Of a DNA stretch of 64,000 nt, positions 1-9,109 are shown piece by piece. Within the stretch, counting starts at the first letter, position 1. Each line of letters begins with the position of its first letter. The stretch lies in assembly GCA_014138645.1 (NCBI GenBank), contig JACJIB010000003.1:704567-768566 (forward strand). The letters run 5' to 3'. Source of the stretch: Methylorubrum thiocyanatum. Lineage in GTDB: Bacteria > Pseudomonadota > Alphaproteobacteria > Rhizobiales > Beijerinckiaceae. The notes below the pieces were generated by a model, which saw only the letters and a list, made by a program, of their open reading frames with translations, ran no database searches and was not told the origin of the DNA. Both the position numbers and the translations under genes were made by a program.

Positions 1-430
1 CCGCAAGATCATCGTCGACACCTACGGCGGCGCGGCCCCCCACGGCGGCGGTGCCTTCTCGGGCAAGGATCCGACCAAGGTCGACCGTTCGGCCGCCTAC
101 GCTGCCCGCTATCTGGCCAAGAACGTCGTCGCCGCCGGCCTCGCCCGCCGCGCCACGATCCAGCTCTCCTACGCCATCGGCGTGGCCAAGCCTCTGTCGA
201 TCTACGTCGACCTGCACGGCACCGGCACCGTGGACGAGGCCAAGCTCGAAGGCGTGCTGATGGACGCCCTCGACCTCTCGCCCCGCGGCATCCGCACGGC
301 GCTCCAGCTCAACAAGCCGATCTACGCCCGCACCTCGGCCTACGGCCATTTCGGCCGTGAGCCCGACGCCGATGGCGGCTTCTCCTGGGAGAAGACGGAT
401 CTCGCCGACAAGCTGAAGTCGGCGTTCTGA
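1..430 (+). CDS. metK: S-adenosylmethionine synthetase, C-terminal part (gene enters from left edge)
   Basis: This is the 3' portion of MetK, which makes S-adenosylmethionine from methionine and ATP in the cytosol. Reading in frame from base 2, the translation contains the conserved C-terminal block [18 protein letters not shown], followed by [16 protein letters not shown] and the typical end region with [14 protein letters not shown]. The stop is at 428-430. The N-terminal two thirds, with the ATP and methionine sites, lie outside the window. trmB starts 9 bases downstream on the same strand, so the two are probably co-transcribed; pairing a SAM synthetase with a SAM-dependent tRNA methyltransferase is common in alphaproteobacteria. 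Confidence 0.95.
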   Translation, partial: RKIIVDTYGGAAPHGGGAFSGKDPTKVDRSAAYAARYLAKNVVAAGLARRATIQLSYAIGVAKPLSIYVDLHGTGTVDEAKLEGVLMDALDLSPRGIRTALQLNKPIYARTSAYGHFGREPDADGGFSWEKTDLADKLKSAF

Positions 431-439
431 GCCCGAACC

Positions 440-1177
440 ATGATGGGGAGGGATGACGACATCCCTCCCGAGACGGGCGGGACGGCGGAGACCGAGCGGG
501 CCTTCTACGGGCGCCGCAAGGGCAAGCGCCTTCGGCCGGGCCAGGAGCAGCGTCTCGAAGGGGCGCTGCCCCGCCTACGCGTCGCGCTGCCCGAGCGCGG
601 CGAATTTCTGGATCCGCCGGCGCTGTTTTCGGTGCCGGTCGACGAGGTGTGGCTGGAAATCGGCTTCGGCGGCGGCGAGCACCTCGCGGCCCAGGCCGAG
701 GCCCACCGCCAGGCCGGCATCATCGGCTGCGAGCCCTTCGTCAACGGCGTGGTCAAGCTGCTGCGCGCGGTGGACGAGCGCGGTTTGCGCAACGTCCGCG
801 TCTGGGACGAGGACGCCACCGCCCTGCTCACCGCATTGCCGGATGCGAGCCTCGCCCGCGTCTACCTGCTCTATCCCGATCCCTGGCCCAAGCGCCGCCA
901 GCGCAAGCGCCGCTTCGTCTCGGATGCCTCGCTCGCCGAGATCGCCCGGGTGCTGCGGCCCGGCGGGCATTTCCGCTTCGCCAGCGATATCGACGATTAC
1001 GTCGGCTGGACCCTGGTCCGCGCCGCCCGCTGTCCTCAGCTCCGCTGGACGGCCGAGGGCGCCGACGACTGGCGTCGGCCCTTCCCCGGCTGGCCGGGCA
1101 CCCGCTACGAGGCCAAGGCCCTCGCGGCCGGCCGGCTGCCGAGCTACCTGACGTTCGAGCGCGTCGAAGCCGCCTGA
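440..1177 (+). CDS. trmB: tRNA (guanine-N7-)-methyltransferase
   Basis: TrmB methylates N7 of G46 in the tRNA variable loop using S-adenosylmethionine. The 245-residue product has the Rossmann SAM-binding motif LEIGFGGGEHLA, the acidic-loop block GIIGCEPFVNGVVKLL, and the family signature YLLYPDPWPKRRQRKRRFV that forms the catalytic and tRNA-binding face. Length is normal for the family. ATG at 440 is accepted because it lies just after the metK stop and gives a full-length protein; a second ATG 3 bases downstream is in another frame. It is likely the last gene of a metK-trmB unit, because the next gene (topA) is convergent. Confidence 0.93.
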   Translation: MMGRDDDIPPETGGTAETERAFYGRRKGKRLRPGQEQRLEGALPRLRVALPERGEFLDPPALFSVPVDEVWLEIGFGGGEHLAAQAEAHRQAGIIGCEPFVNGVVKLLRAVDERGLRNVRVWDEDATALLTALPDASLARVYLLYPDPWPKRRQRKRRFVSDASLAEIARVLRPGGHFRFASDIDDYVGWTLVRAARCPQLRWTAEGADDWRRPFPGWPGTRYEAKALAAGRLPSYLTFERVEAA

Positions 1178-1239
1178 TTTCCAGGCGCGACCTCGCCCTG
1201 CATGTCCCTCGCCCCCCGGATGTCGAGCTCGGCCGAGCG

Positions 1240-1397
1240 CCGACTCTCTGGCCCAGGCCGGGCAAGCCCCGTTCCGGCGGGGAGGGAGCAGCCCCCGAAG
1301 GGGGTCGGGGGAGGAGAGCGACGTGTCCGGAAAGAACCTGAGCCGATCCCTCTCCCGTTCGCTGCGCGAACTCCCTCCCCCACAGGGAGGGGGAGGG
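1240..1397. repeat. GC-rich palindromic intergenic element with a bidirectional hairpin
   Basis: The gap between convergent trmB and topA is full of C-runs facing G-runs. The clearest hairpin has the arm CCCTCCC (1373-1379) and its complement GGGAGGG (1385-1391) around a CCACA loop. A second potential stem (CCCCC facing GGGGG) lies near 1290-1305. This looks like an extragenic repeat that also terminates both genes. A U-tract is absent, so termination is inferred. Confidence 0.45.
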
Positions 1398-1410
1398 TCG
1401 TAAGCGCGCC

Positions 1411-4140
1411 TCAGCTCGCCTTGGTCTTCGCCGCCGCCTTCTTGGCAGCCGCCGGCTTGGCCGCAGCCTTCGTTGTCGACTTGCTGGCCGTCTTGCTCGC
1501 CGTCTTGCGGACCGCGGGCTTCTTCGCCTCGGCACCGTCCGCCGCCTTCGTCGCCGTGCGGGCGCGCGTGGCCGTCTTGCGAACCGGCTTCTTGCCCCCG
1601 CCCGAGGCGCGCTTGGCGTTGATGAGCTCGATCGCCTGTTCCAGCGTCAGGCTCTCGGCGGCCATCGTCTTCGGCAGCGTCGCGTTGACCGAGCCGTCGC
1701 TGACATAGGGGCCGTACTTGCCGGCCTTGACCACGAGCGCCGCCCCGTCGGGATGCGGGCCCAGCGCGCGGCCGGGATCGGAGGAGGGGCGGCCACGACC
1801 GCCGCCCTGCTCCTTGGCGACGATGAGATCGATGGCGCGGTTGGCGCCGATCTCCAGCACGTCGTCGTCCTTGCCGAGGTTGGCGTAGGTCTTTCCGTGC
1901 TGCACGTAGGGGCCGAAGCGGCCGAGATTGGCCAGGATCGGCTCGCCGGTCTCCGGGTGCTTGGCGACCTCGCGCGGCAGCGAGAGCAGGCGCAGGGCGA
2001 TCTCCAGCGTGACGCTGCCCGGGCTCGTGCCCTTCGGCAGCGAGGAGCGCTTCGGCTTCTCCGCGCCCTTCTCGGACGACGCCTCGCCGAGCTGCACGAA
2101 GGGTCCGAAGCGGCCGTCGCGCAGGGTCACGGGCAGGCCGGTGGCGGGATCGTCGCCGAGCACGCGCACGCCGGGCTGGCCGCCCTCCGCGGAGGAGCCG
2201 TCGCCCTCGCCCTCGACACCGGAGGCCGAGAGCTGCCGGGTGTACTTGCACTCCGGGTAGTTCGAGCAGCCGATGAAGGCACCGAACTTGCCGAGCTTCA
2301 GCGAGAGCTGGCCCGAGCCGCAGGTCGGGCAGGCGCGCGGATCGCTGCCATCCGCCTTCTCGGGGAAGATGTGCGGTCCGAGCAGCCCGTTGAGGGCTTC
2401 GAGCACCTCCGCGACGCGCAGCTCCTTGGTGCCGCCGATGGCCGCCGAGAAGTCGCGCCAGAAGTCGCGCAGCACCGAGCGCCAGTCGATCTCGGCATTC
2501 GAGACCCGGTCGAGCTGCTCCTCCAGGCTCGCGGTGAAATCGTACTCGACGTAGCGCTTGAAGAAGCTCTCGAGGAAACCGGTGACGAGCCGGCCCTTGT
2601 CCTCCGGCTGGAGGCGCTTCTTCTCGATCTTGACGTATTCGCGGTCGCGCAGGGTCTGCAGCACCGCGGCGTAGGTCGAGGGCCGGCCGATGCCGAGTTC
2701 CTCCATCCGCTTGACGAGGCTCGCTTCGGAATAGCGCGGCGGCGGCTCGGTGAAGTGCTGGGTCGAGGCGATGCGCTCGCGCTTGAGCGGATCGCCGGCC
2801 GCCATCGCCGGCAGGCGCTTCGAATCCTCGTCCTCCTCGTCGTCCTTGCCCTCCTGGTAGAGGGCGAGGAAGCCGTCGAACTTCACGACTTGGCCCGTCG
2901 CGCGCAGGTCGATCCGCCGCGGGCCGACGCTCGCGGCGACTTCGACGGTGGTACGCTCGAGTTCGGCCGATTCCATCTGGCTCGCGATCGTGCGCGTCCA
3001 GATCAGTTCGTACAGCTTCGCCTGCTCGGGTTCGAGGTAGCGGGCGACCTGCTTGGGCAACCGGCCCATATCGGTCGGGCGCACGGCCTCGTGCGCTTCC
3101 TGCGCGTTCTTGGCCTTGACCGAATACTTGCGCGGCGCGCCCGGCACGTAGTCGTCGCCGAACTCGCGGCCGATCACCCGGCGGGCATCCGAGATCGCCT
3201 CCGGCGCCATGTCGACGCCGTCGGTTCGCATATAGGTGATGATGCCGACCGTCTCGCCGCCGACATCCACGCCCTCATAGAGCTTCTGGGCGACCCGCAT
3301 GGTCTGCGCCGGCGCCATGCCGAGCTTGCGCGAGGCCTCCTGCTGCAGCGTCGAGGTGGTGAAGGGCGGCTGCGGGTGGCGCTTGGCGGGCTTGGCCTCG
3401 ACGGAGGCCACCTGGAAGGTCGCGAGTTCGAGGTCGCGCTTGAAGGCGGCGGCCTCCTCGGCATTGCCGACATCGAGGCGCTGGATGCGCTTGCCGTCGG
3501 CGCCGACGAGCCGGGCCTCGAACACGCCGCCGGCTTCCGTGGCCAGCGTGGCGACGATCGACCAGTACTCGCGGGGCTTGAAGCGCTCGATCTCCATCTC
3601 GCGCTCGACCACGAGGCGGAGCGCCACCGACTGCACGCGGCCGGCCGAGCGGGCGCCGGGGAGCTTGCGCCACAGCACCGGCGAGAGGTTGAAGCCGACG
3701 AGGTAATCCAGCGCCCGGCGCGCGAGATAGGCATCGACCAGCGCTTGGTCGATCTCGCGGGGCTTGCGCATCGCCGCATCGACCGACGCCTTGGTGATGG
3801 CGTTGAAGGTCACGCGCTCGACCGGGATGCCCTTCAGCGCCTTGCGGGCCGAGAGCGCCTCGATGACGTGCCAGGAGATCGCCTCGCCCTCGCGATCCGG
3901 GTCGGTGGCGAGGATGAGCTTTTCGGCGCCCTTGATCGCCCGGGCGATCTCGGACACGCGCTTCGAGCCCCGATCCTCCAGCTCCCAGACCATGGCGAAA
4001 TCGGCCTCCGGATCGACCGAGCCGTCCTTGGCCGGCAGATCGCGGATATGGCCGAACGAGGCCAGAACCTCGTAGTCGCGTCCGAGATATTTGTTGATCG
4101 TCTTGGCCTTGGCCGGCGACTCGACGACGACGACTTTCAT
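1411..4140 (-). CDS. topA: DNA topoisomerase I
   Basis: Type IA topoisomerase that relaxes negatively supercoiled DNA. The 909-residue protein begins MKVVVVESPAKAKTI, the start of the TOPRIM domain, with the metal-binding DPDREGEA motif near residues 80-87 and the active-site tyrosine at Tyr303 in IITYMRTDG. A four-cysteine zinc ribbon (CPTCG...CSNYPEC) lies near residues 590-620, followed by several topoisomerase C-terminal repeats of the FGPYVQ type. The last ~70 residues are an Ala/Lys/Thr-rich basic tail, typical of alphaproteobacterial TopA and probably DNA-binding. It is transcribed on its own from the short gap after the molybdopterin oxidoreductase gene. Confidence 0.97.
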   Translation of the reverse strand: MKVVVVESPAKAKTINKYLGRDYEVLASFGHIRDLPAKDGSVDPEADFAMVWELEDRGSKRVSEIARAIKGAEKLILATDPDREGEAISWHVIEALSARKALKGIPVERVTFNAITKASVDAAMRKPREIDQALVDAYLARRALDYLVGFNLSPVLWRKLPGARSAGRVQSVALRLVVEREMEIERFKPREYWSIVATLATEAGGVFEARLVGADGKRIQRLDVGNAEEAAAFKRDLELATFQVASVEAKPAKRHPQPPFTTSTLQQEASRKLGMAPAQTMRVAQKLYEGVDVGGETVGIITYMRTDGVDMAPEAISDARRVIGREFGDDYVPGAPRKYSVKAKNAQEAHEAVRPTDMGRLPKQVARYLEPEQAKLYELIWTRTIASQMESAELERTTVEVAASVGPRRIDLRATGQVVKFDGFLALYQEGKDDEEDEDSKRLPAMAAGDPLKRERIASTQHFTEPPPRYSEASLVKRMEELGIGRPSTYAAVLQTLRDREYVKIEKKRLQPEDKGRLVTGFLESFFKRYVEYDFTASLEEQLDRVSNAEIDWRSVLRDFWRDFSAAIGGTKELRVAEVLEALNGLLGPHIFPEKADGSDPRACPTCGSGQLSLKLGKFGAFIGCSNYPECKYTRQLSASGVEGEGDGSSAEGGQPGVRVLGDDPATGLPVTLRDGRFGPFVQLGEASSEKGAEKPKRSSLPKGTSPGSVTLEIALRLLSLPREVAKHPETGEPILANLGRFGPYVQHGKTYANLGKDDDVLEIGANRAIDLIVAKEQGGGRGRPSSDPGRALGPHPDGAALVVKAGKYGPYVSDGSVNATLPKTMAAESLTLEQAIELINAKRASGGGKKPVRKTATRARTATKAADGAEAKKPAVRKTASKTASKSTTKAAAKPAAAKKAAAKTKAS

Positions 4141-4289
4141 GAACCTCTGCCTCTCGCCAGAGCCTCACCGCGGGTACGGTTTTGGGGATGGCGCGGATAG
4201 CGTACCGGTCGGGGGCCGGCTCTCGCGCCGCGCAGAAGTGGGTGAGCCGGGCGGCGTTGTCAAATCGGGCGAACGCGCAGGGCGCGGCC

Positions 4290-5246
4290 TCAAATCCCCG
4301 CGTACCATTCGTAGCCGCGGTCTTCCCAGTAGCCGCCGCCCCCCTCGCCGATGCCGTTCAGGGTCTCGGTCACCTCGATCCGCATGACGTACTTGGCCTG
4401 CTTGTAACCGAGCTGGCGCTCGACCCGTAGTCGCAGGGGGGCGCCGTTCGAGACCGGCAGGGCCTGGCCGTTGAGGTCGTAGGCGAGGATCGTCTGCGGA
4501 TGGAAGGCGTCGGTCAGATCGATGCTCTCGTAGTAGCGCACCGGGGTGCCCTGCGCTGCCTCGTCCACGTCGGCCGGGGCCTCGTCACCGGCGGCCTTCG
4601 AATCGCTGGCCTGATTCTCCGCACCTTCCGGCCGCGACTCCATGCCGGGATTGGCGGTTTTCTCCGTTGGCTTCTCCTCGGCTTCGTCGGGCTCCTCGCT
4701 CGCGGCGTATTCCATCGTGTCGGCGCAGTGGAACACGATGTAGCGGGCGTTCGGCTTCAGACCGGCGCGCTGCAGCACCTCCGAGAGCGGCACGCCGGTC
4801 CACTTGCCGATGGCGCTCCAGCCCTCGACGCAATCGTGCCGGGTCGTCTGGGTGCGGGCAGGCAGCGCCCGCAGGTCGGCGAGGCTCAGATCCTGCGGCC
4901 GTTCGACGAGGCCGTCGACGCGGAGCTTGAAGCCCTGGAAGCGTTGGGCGGCGAGCGCCTTGTAGGCCCGGTCCGGCGGGTCGATCGTGCCGTTCGGCTT
5001 GAACCAGGGCGAGATCTGCGAGTCCGGAAACTCCTTGGCCAGCGAGGCCGGGGTCAGCAGCAGGCGCTGCACGAACAGGTTGGCATCCTCGCCGGCCTTC
5101 AGCGCCCGCTGCCCGGTGGGGCTCGCCGCGAAGCGGTCGCAGCCGCCGAGCGCCGAGACGCCGAACAGGCCCGCCGCCGCCGTGAGGAAGCCGCGGCGAT
5201 GGGGCTTCGGAATCGACAGGCGGGGTCTCTCAGGGCGGGCTTTCAT
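4290..5246 (-). CDS. Tat-exported molybdopterin-dependent oxidoreductase (sulfite oxidase/MsrP-like)
   Basis: A periplasmic oxidoreductase of the sulfite-oxidase Mo-cofactor fold. A twin-arginine export signal is visible near the N-terminus (HRRGFLTAAAG, then a hydrophobic stretch ending at a Cys-containing site). The Mo-ligating cysteine is in TRHDCVEGWSAIGKWTGVPL, and family blocks YYESIDLTDAFHPQTILAYD and NGAPLRLRVERQLGYK follow. The start is set at 5246 because it overlaps the stop of the upstream cytochrome b gene as ATGA, which indicates translational coupling. Odd: an acidic, low-complexity insert of ~50 residues (4545-4710) splits the catalytic domain between FHCADTMEY and TPVRYYESID. 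The substrate is unknown; the cytochrome is its likely electron partner. Confidence 0.85.
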   Translation of the reverse strand: MKARPERPRLSIPKPHRRGFLTAAAGLFGVSALGGCDRFAASPTGQRALKAGEDANLFVQRLLLTPASLAKEFPDSQISPWFKPNGTIDPPDRAYKALAAQRFQGFKLRVDGLVERPQDLSLADLRALPARTQTTRHDCVEGWSAIGKWTGVPLSEVLQRAGLKPNARYIVFHCADTMEYAASEEPDEAEEKPTEKTANPGMESRPEGAENQASDSKAAGDEAPADVDEAAQGTPVRYYESIDLTDAFHPQTILAYDLNGQALPVSNGAPLRLRVERQLGYKQAKYVMRIEVTETLNGIGEGGGGYWEDRGYEWYAGI

Positions 5247-6148
5247 CGGCTCTCTCCCGATCCAGCGGGAAGCTTTCGGCGCTCGATCACGAACCATCCG
5301 GTGATCATGCTGCGCATGTTGTTGGCTACGCCGGAGAGCAGGACGAGCAGGACGTGGACGATCACGAACAGCACAAGCAGGTTCGTGACGATGAAGTGGA
5401 CCGTGCGGGCCGATTGCCGGCCGCCGAACAGGTCGGGCAGGGGCACCACCGCGTTCATGCCCGGCGACATGGCCAACCCCGTGAGCACCATCAGCGGCAG
5501 CAGCACCGCCACCACGACGAGGTAGGAGAGTTTCTGCAGCACGTTGTAGCGCTTGGCCTCGTCACCTTCCGGGAAGTGCAGGGTCAGGTGCTCGCGGATC
5601 GAGGAACCGAACCCGCGCATCTGGTCGCCGTCGGGGATGACGCGGCGGCGCAACTGGCCGGTGCCGATCCCATAGACGAGGTAGATCAGCCCGTTGATGA
5701 CGAAGGCCCAGGCGAACAGGAAGTGCCAGCGCCGGCCGGTGGCCAGATCCTGATGCGCCGGCAGGGTCGCCCAGGACGGGAAGGCGCGCCCTGCCGGCTG
5801 GCCGTTGAGGTTCGACAGGCCGAGCACGCCGGTGGTGTCGAAGGTGTGGCCGGCGACGTAGACGATGCCGCGGGGCGTGCCGTCGTCGCGCTGGTCGTCG
5901 GTGATGGCGACGAACGGCGAGTCGAAGGTCGAGGCCGCGCCCCAGTTGAGCGCCGGATGGGCGTTGAAGATCTGCAGGCCGCTCATCAGCAGGATGGCGA
6001 GGCAGACCACGTTGATCCAATGCGCCAGCCGGATCACCAGTGGGTGGCGGAACATCCAGCGCCGTCGCACCGTCTCCACGATGTCCGGCCCCGAGAGCGT
6101 CGATCCTGCGGCCACCGCGCACTGTTCCTTAGCTGAAGCCGTCCCCAC
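5243..6148 (-). CDS. Cytochrome b561-type membrane protein, partner of the Mo oxidoreductase
   Basis: An integral membrane cytochrome b of 301 residues. Four to five hydrophobic helices carry histidines suitable for two hemes: RLAHW near residue 40, RRWHFLFAW, RTVHFIV and FVIVHVLLVL. It fits the bacterial b561/Ni-hydrogenase cytochrome family, which moves electrons between the quinone pool and a periplasmic enzyme. A periplasmic loop of ~80 residues follows the first helix. Its stop overlaps the start of the molybdopterin oxidoreductase, so the two proteins are probably made together and form a redox pair, comparable to MsrP with MsrQ but with an unrelated cytochrome. The exact start is not decided by a clear ribosome site. 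Confidence 0.8.
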   Translation of the reverse strand: MGTASAKEQCAVAAGSTLSGPDIVETVRRRWMFRHPLVIRLAHWINVVCLAILLMSGLQIFNAHPALNWGAASTFDSPFVAITDDQRDDGTPRGIVYVAGHTFDTTGVLGLSNLNGQPAGRAFPSWATLPAHQDLATGRRWHFLFAWAFVINGLIYLVYGIGTGQLRRRVIPDGDQMRGFGSSIREHLTLHFPEGDEAKRYNVLQKLSYLVVVAVLLPLMVLTGLAMSPGMNAVVPLPDLFGGRQSARTVHFIVTNLLVLFVIVHVLLVLLSGVANNMRSMITGWFVIERRKLPAGSGESR

Positions 6149-6200
6149 CGGATCGGAGGACCGTCTGGCGCGGGGATGAGGTAAGCCTTCGTTCCGTACG

Positions 6201-6230
6201 AAAAAGCCCGCCCGGTCTAACCGGGCGGGC
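6201..6230 (-). terminator. Rho-independent terminator of the Met-rich protein gene
   Basis: A perfect 10-bp stem, GCCCGCCCGG at 6206-6215 against CCGGGCGGGC at 6221-6230, with a five-base loop. On the minus strand the hairpin is followed by five T (AAAAA at 6201-6205 on the plus strand). It lies ~50 bases beyond the stop of the minus-strand gene ending at 6279. Confidence 0.85.
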
Positions 6231-6278
6231 CGAGGATCGCCTAGATGGCGAGCCGGTCACAGTCGGGTGACAGGCCGA

Positions 6279-6578
6279 TCACATGCCGCCCGCGCCGGAC
6301 TCCATGCCGGAGCCGGAATTCATGCGCTTCGAGCGCATCATCTTCTTGCTCTTCATCGGCTTTTTCATCTTCTTGGAGCTGCGCTTCATCGGGCGCTGCT
6401 CCTGGCCCATGTCATCACCCATGGCGCCCTGCTGCATTTGGCCGCCCATCTGATTGCCCATCTGGCCGCCCATGCCGGGCTCCATGCCGCCCCGCTGCAT
6501 GCCCTGGGCATAGGCGCCCGACGAGAGGGCCAGACCGAGCGAGAGGGCGCCGGCGGTCAGGAGAAGTCGCGTATTCAT
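6279..6578 (-). CDS. Small secreted Met/Gly/Lys-rich protein of unknown function
   Basis: A 99-residue protein with a clean Sec signal peptide (MNTRLLLTAGALSLGLALSS, cleavage after AYA). The mature part is low complexity: first Gly/Met/Gln repeats of the type GGQMGNQMGG, then a basic block rich in Lys and Met (KKMKKPMKSKKMMRSKRM), ending in Gly/Ser/Met. Start at 6578 is chosen because a GAAAGGAAA ribosome site precedes it and the signal peptide begins there; longer in-frame versions lack both. Methionine-rich periplasmic proteins can bind Cu(I), but no defined motif proves this here. It is monocistronic with its own terminator. I do not recognise a named family. Confidence 0.7.
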   Translation of the reverse strand: MNTRLLLTAGALSLGLALSSGAYAQGMQRGGMEPGMGGQMGNQMGGQMQQGAMGDDMGQEQRPMKRSSKKMKKPMKSKKMMRSKRMNSGSGMESGAGGM

Positions 6579-6851
6579 GGGTTTCCTTTCGTTTCCGGGC
6601 GAGCAGACGAAGACCGTGGACAGCCTTCGGCCGCTTCGAAACCCAACGGATGTTGGAAGAACGGAAGCGAGGCGGGATCGTTCAAACTTTCCCCGATCAC
6701 GGACTCGCGACAATGAAGAAAATCTCTTCGCGGCGCCCAGGGGAGGCGGTTCTCCTCAGGGCGCCGTGGGCCGTCGCGGCGCGGCCGGCCCCGCGTCTTG
6801 CCGGGCTCCTCCCGGACACCTATAGCCCTCGACCGACGCAATGATCTCCGC

Positions 6852-7799
6852 ATGACCGCTCAGACCGCACCCGCCTTCCCGCACCGGCACCTGCTCGGCA
6901 TCGAAGGCCTGAGCCGTCCGGACATCGAGTCGCTCCTGGAGCGCGCCGATGCCGCCGTCGCCCTGTCGCGGCAGGTGGAGAAGAAGCGCACCACCTTGCG
7001 CGGGCGCACCCAGATCAACCTGTTCTTCGAGCCCTCGACCCGGACGCAATCCTCGTTCGAGCTGGCCGGCAAGCGGCTCGGTGCCGACGTGATGAACATG
7101 TCGGTGGCCTCGTCCTCGGTGAAGAAGGGCGAGACCCTGATCGACACCGCCGCGACCCTGAACGCCATGCGCCCCGACATCATCGTCGTGCGCCACCATG
7201 CGGCGGGCGCGGTGCATCTGCTGGCGCGCAAGGTCGATTGCGCCGTGGTCAATGCGGGCGACGGCGCCCACGAGCACCCGACCCAGGCGCTGCTCGACGC
7301 GCTCACCATCCGCCGCAACAAGGGCGGCATCGAGGGGCTCACGGTCGCGATCTGCGGTGACGTGCTGCATTCGCGGGTTGCGCGCTCCAACATCATCCTG
7401 CTCCAGGCGCTCGGTGCCCGGGTGCGGGTGATCGGCCCCTCGACGCTGCTGCCCACCGGCATCGAGCGCTTCGGCGTCGAGGTGTTCACCAACATGCGGG
7501 AGGGGCTGAAGGGCTGCGACATCGTGATGATGCTGCGGCTTCAGCGCGAGCGCATGAACGGCTCTTTCGTCCCCTCGGTGAAGGAGTATTTCCGCTATTA
7601 CGGCCTCGACGGCGACAAGCTGGCGCTGGCCAAGCCCGACGCGCTGGTGATGCATCCCGGCCCGATGAACCGCGGCGTCGAGATCGCCTCCGACATCGCC
7701 GACGGAGCGCAATCGCTGATCCGCGAGCAGGTCGAGATGGGCGTCGCCGTGCGGATGGCCGTGCTGGAAGCGCTGGCGACCCACCTGCCGAACGGGTGA
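6852..7799 (+). CDS. pyrB: Aspartate carbamoyltransferase catalytic chain
   Basis: Condenses carbamoyl phosphate and aspartate, the committed step of pyrimidine synthesis. The 315-residue protein has the carbamoyl-phosphate signature [19 protein letters not shown] near residues 58-76, the [11 protein letters not shown] block, the [14 protein letters not shown] motif and the aspartate-binding [10 protein letters not shown] near the C-terminus. ATG at 6852 gives the normal family length; an in-frame extension to 6798 adds residues without similarity. The downstream gene is a non-catalytic dihydroorotase homologue, an arrangement known from Pseudomonas-type ATCases that need this partner for assembly. 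No pyrI-like regulatory subunit is seen. Confidence 0.95.
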   Translation: MTAQTAPAFPHRHLLGIEGLSRPDIESLLERADAAVALSRQVEKKRTTLRGRTQINLFFEPSTRTQSSFELAGKRLGADVMNMSVASSSVKKGETLIDTAATLNAMRPDIIVVRHHAAGAVHLLARKVDCAVVNAGDGAHEHPTQALLDALTIRRNKGGIEGLTVAICGDVLHSRVARSNIILLQALGARVRVIGPSTLLPTGIERFGVEVFTNMREGLKGCDIVMMLRLQRERMNGSFVPSVKEYFRYYGLDGDKLALAKPDALVMHPGPMNRGVEIASDIADGAQSLIREQVEMGVAVRMAVLEALATHLPNG

Positions 7800-7804
7800 C
7801 CCTG

Positions 7805-9109
7805 ATGAGCGCACTCCTCCTCTCCAACGCCCAGCTCCTCGACCCCGCCACCGGCCGCGAGGGTCCCGGCGCCGTACTCGTGCGCGACGGTCGCATCGCC
7901 GATGTCGCCTTCGGTGCCGCGCCCGGCGCACCGGAGAACTGTGAAAGGATCGATTGCGGCGGGCTCACCCTCAGCCCCGGCCTGATCGACCTGCGCGCCT
8001 TCGTCGGCGAGCCCGGCGCCGAGCACCGTGAGACCCTCGCCTCGGCGAGCGCCGCGGCCGCCGCGGGTGGCGTGACGACGCTGGTCTGCATGCCCGACAC
8101 CAACCCGGTCATCGACGGGCCGGCCATCGTCGATTTCGTCCTGCGCCGCGCCCGCGACACGGCGAGCGTCAATGTCCTGCCGGCCGCCGCCATCACCAAG
8201 GGGCTGGCGGGGCGCGAGATGACCGAGTTCGGCCTGCTGGCGGAGGCCGGCGCCGTCGCCTTCACGGACGGGCTGAAGGCCGTCACCAACGCGCAGGTGA
8301 TGCGCCGGGCGCTCACCTATGCCCGCGACTTCGGTGCGCTGCTGATGCAGCATGTCGAGGAACCCGACCTCGTCGCCGAAGGGGTGATGAACGAGGGCGA
8401 GATGGCCTCCCGCCTCGGGCTGATCGGCATCCCCCGCGAGGCCGAGACGATCATGCTCGAGCGCGACATCCGCCTCGTGCGCCTCACCGGGGGGCGCTAC
8501 CACGCGGCGATGATCTCCACCGCCGATTCGGTCGAGATCGTGCGCCGGGCCAAGGAGGCGGGCCTGCCCGTCACCTGCGGCGTCTCGGTCAACAACCTCG
8601 TCCTCAACGAGGGTGACATCGGCCACTACCGCACCTTCTGCAAGCTCTCGCCCCCCTTGCGCCGCGAGGACGACCGGCAGGCGGTGATCGCCGCGCTGAA
8701 CGAGGGCGTGATCGACGTCATCGTCTCCGACCACAACCCGCAGGATGTCGAGACCAAGCGCCTGCCCTTCGCCGAGGCCGCGGACGGCGCGCTCGGTATC
8801 GAGACGCTGCTCGGTGCTTCCTTGCGCCTGCTGCACACGGGCGACGTGACGCTGACGACGCTGCTGAAAGCGCTCTCCGCCAACCCGGCCAAGCTGCTCG
8901 GCCGCGAGGCCGGGCGCCTGACGGCGGGCGCGCCCGCCGATCTCGTGCTAATCGACCCCGATCTGCCCTACGTGCTCGACAAGCGGCAACTGAAGTCGCG
9001 CTCCAAGAACTCGCCCTTCGACGAAGCGCGGCTTCAGGGCGCGGCGGTGCTGACCCTGGTCGAGGGCCGGGTCGTCCACCGCTCCGACCTGTCCGCGATC
9101 GCCGCATGA
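7805..9109 (+). CDS. pyrC: Dihydroorotase homologue, catalytically dead (pseudo-DHO partner of ATCase)
   Basis: Amidohydrolase-fold protein of 434 residues that aligns with class I dihydroorotase throughout (GLIDL...[41 protein letters not shown]). The metal site is lost. The HxH pair after Asp62 is replaced by Arg64 and Phe66 (DLRAF). The HH of the usual TPHH block is NN (VSVNNL), the His of the usual HVST block is Met (AAMIST), and DHAPH reads DHNPQ. It therefore cannot bind the zinc pair. By analogy with the Pseudomonas PyrB-PyrC' complex it probably stabilises the ATCase. It follows pyrB by a few bases (GTG at 7796 would overlap pyrB; ATG 7805 chosen) and overlaps plsY by ATGA. Confidence 0.85.
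   Translation: MSALLLSNAQLLDPATGREGPGAVLVRDGRIADVAFGAAPGAPENCERIDCGGLTLSPGLIDLRAFVGEPGAEHRETLASASAAAAAGGVTTLVCMPDTNPVIDGPAIVDFVLRRARDTASVNVLPAAAITKGLAGREMTEFGLLAEAGAVAFTDGLKAVTNAQVMRRALTYARDFGALLMQHVEEPDLVAEGVMNEGEMASRLGLIGIPREAETIMLERDIRLVRLTGGRYHAAMISTADSVEIVRRAKEAGLPVTCGVSVNNLVLNEGDIGHYRTFCKLSPPLRREDDRQAVIAALNEGVIDVIVSDHNPQDVETKRLPFAEAADGALGIETLLGASLRLLHTGDVTLTTLLKALSANPAKLLGREAGRLTAGAPADLVLIDPDLPYVLDKRQLKSRSKNSPFDEARLQGAAVLTLVEGRVVHRSDLSAIAA

Noticed and set aside
1240-1397. CRISPR-like or tandem repeats
   Set aside because: The repeats are C/G-run palindromes without regular spacers; no array was found anywhere in the window.
1753-4200. 815-residue plus-strand reading frame over topA
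   Set aside because: It is the antisense shadow of the high-GC topA gene, with Arg/Gly/Ala-rich translation and no domain.
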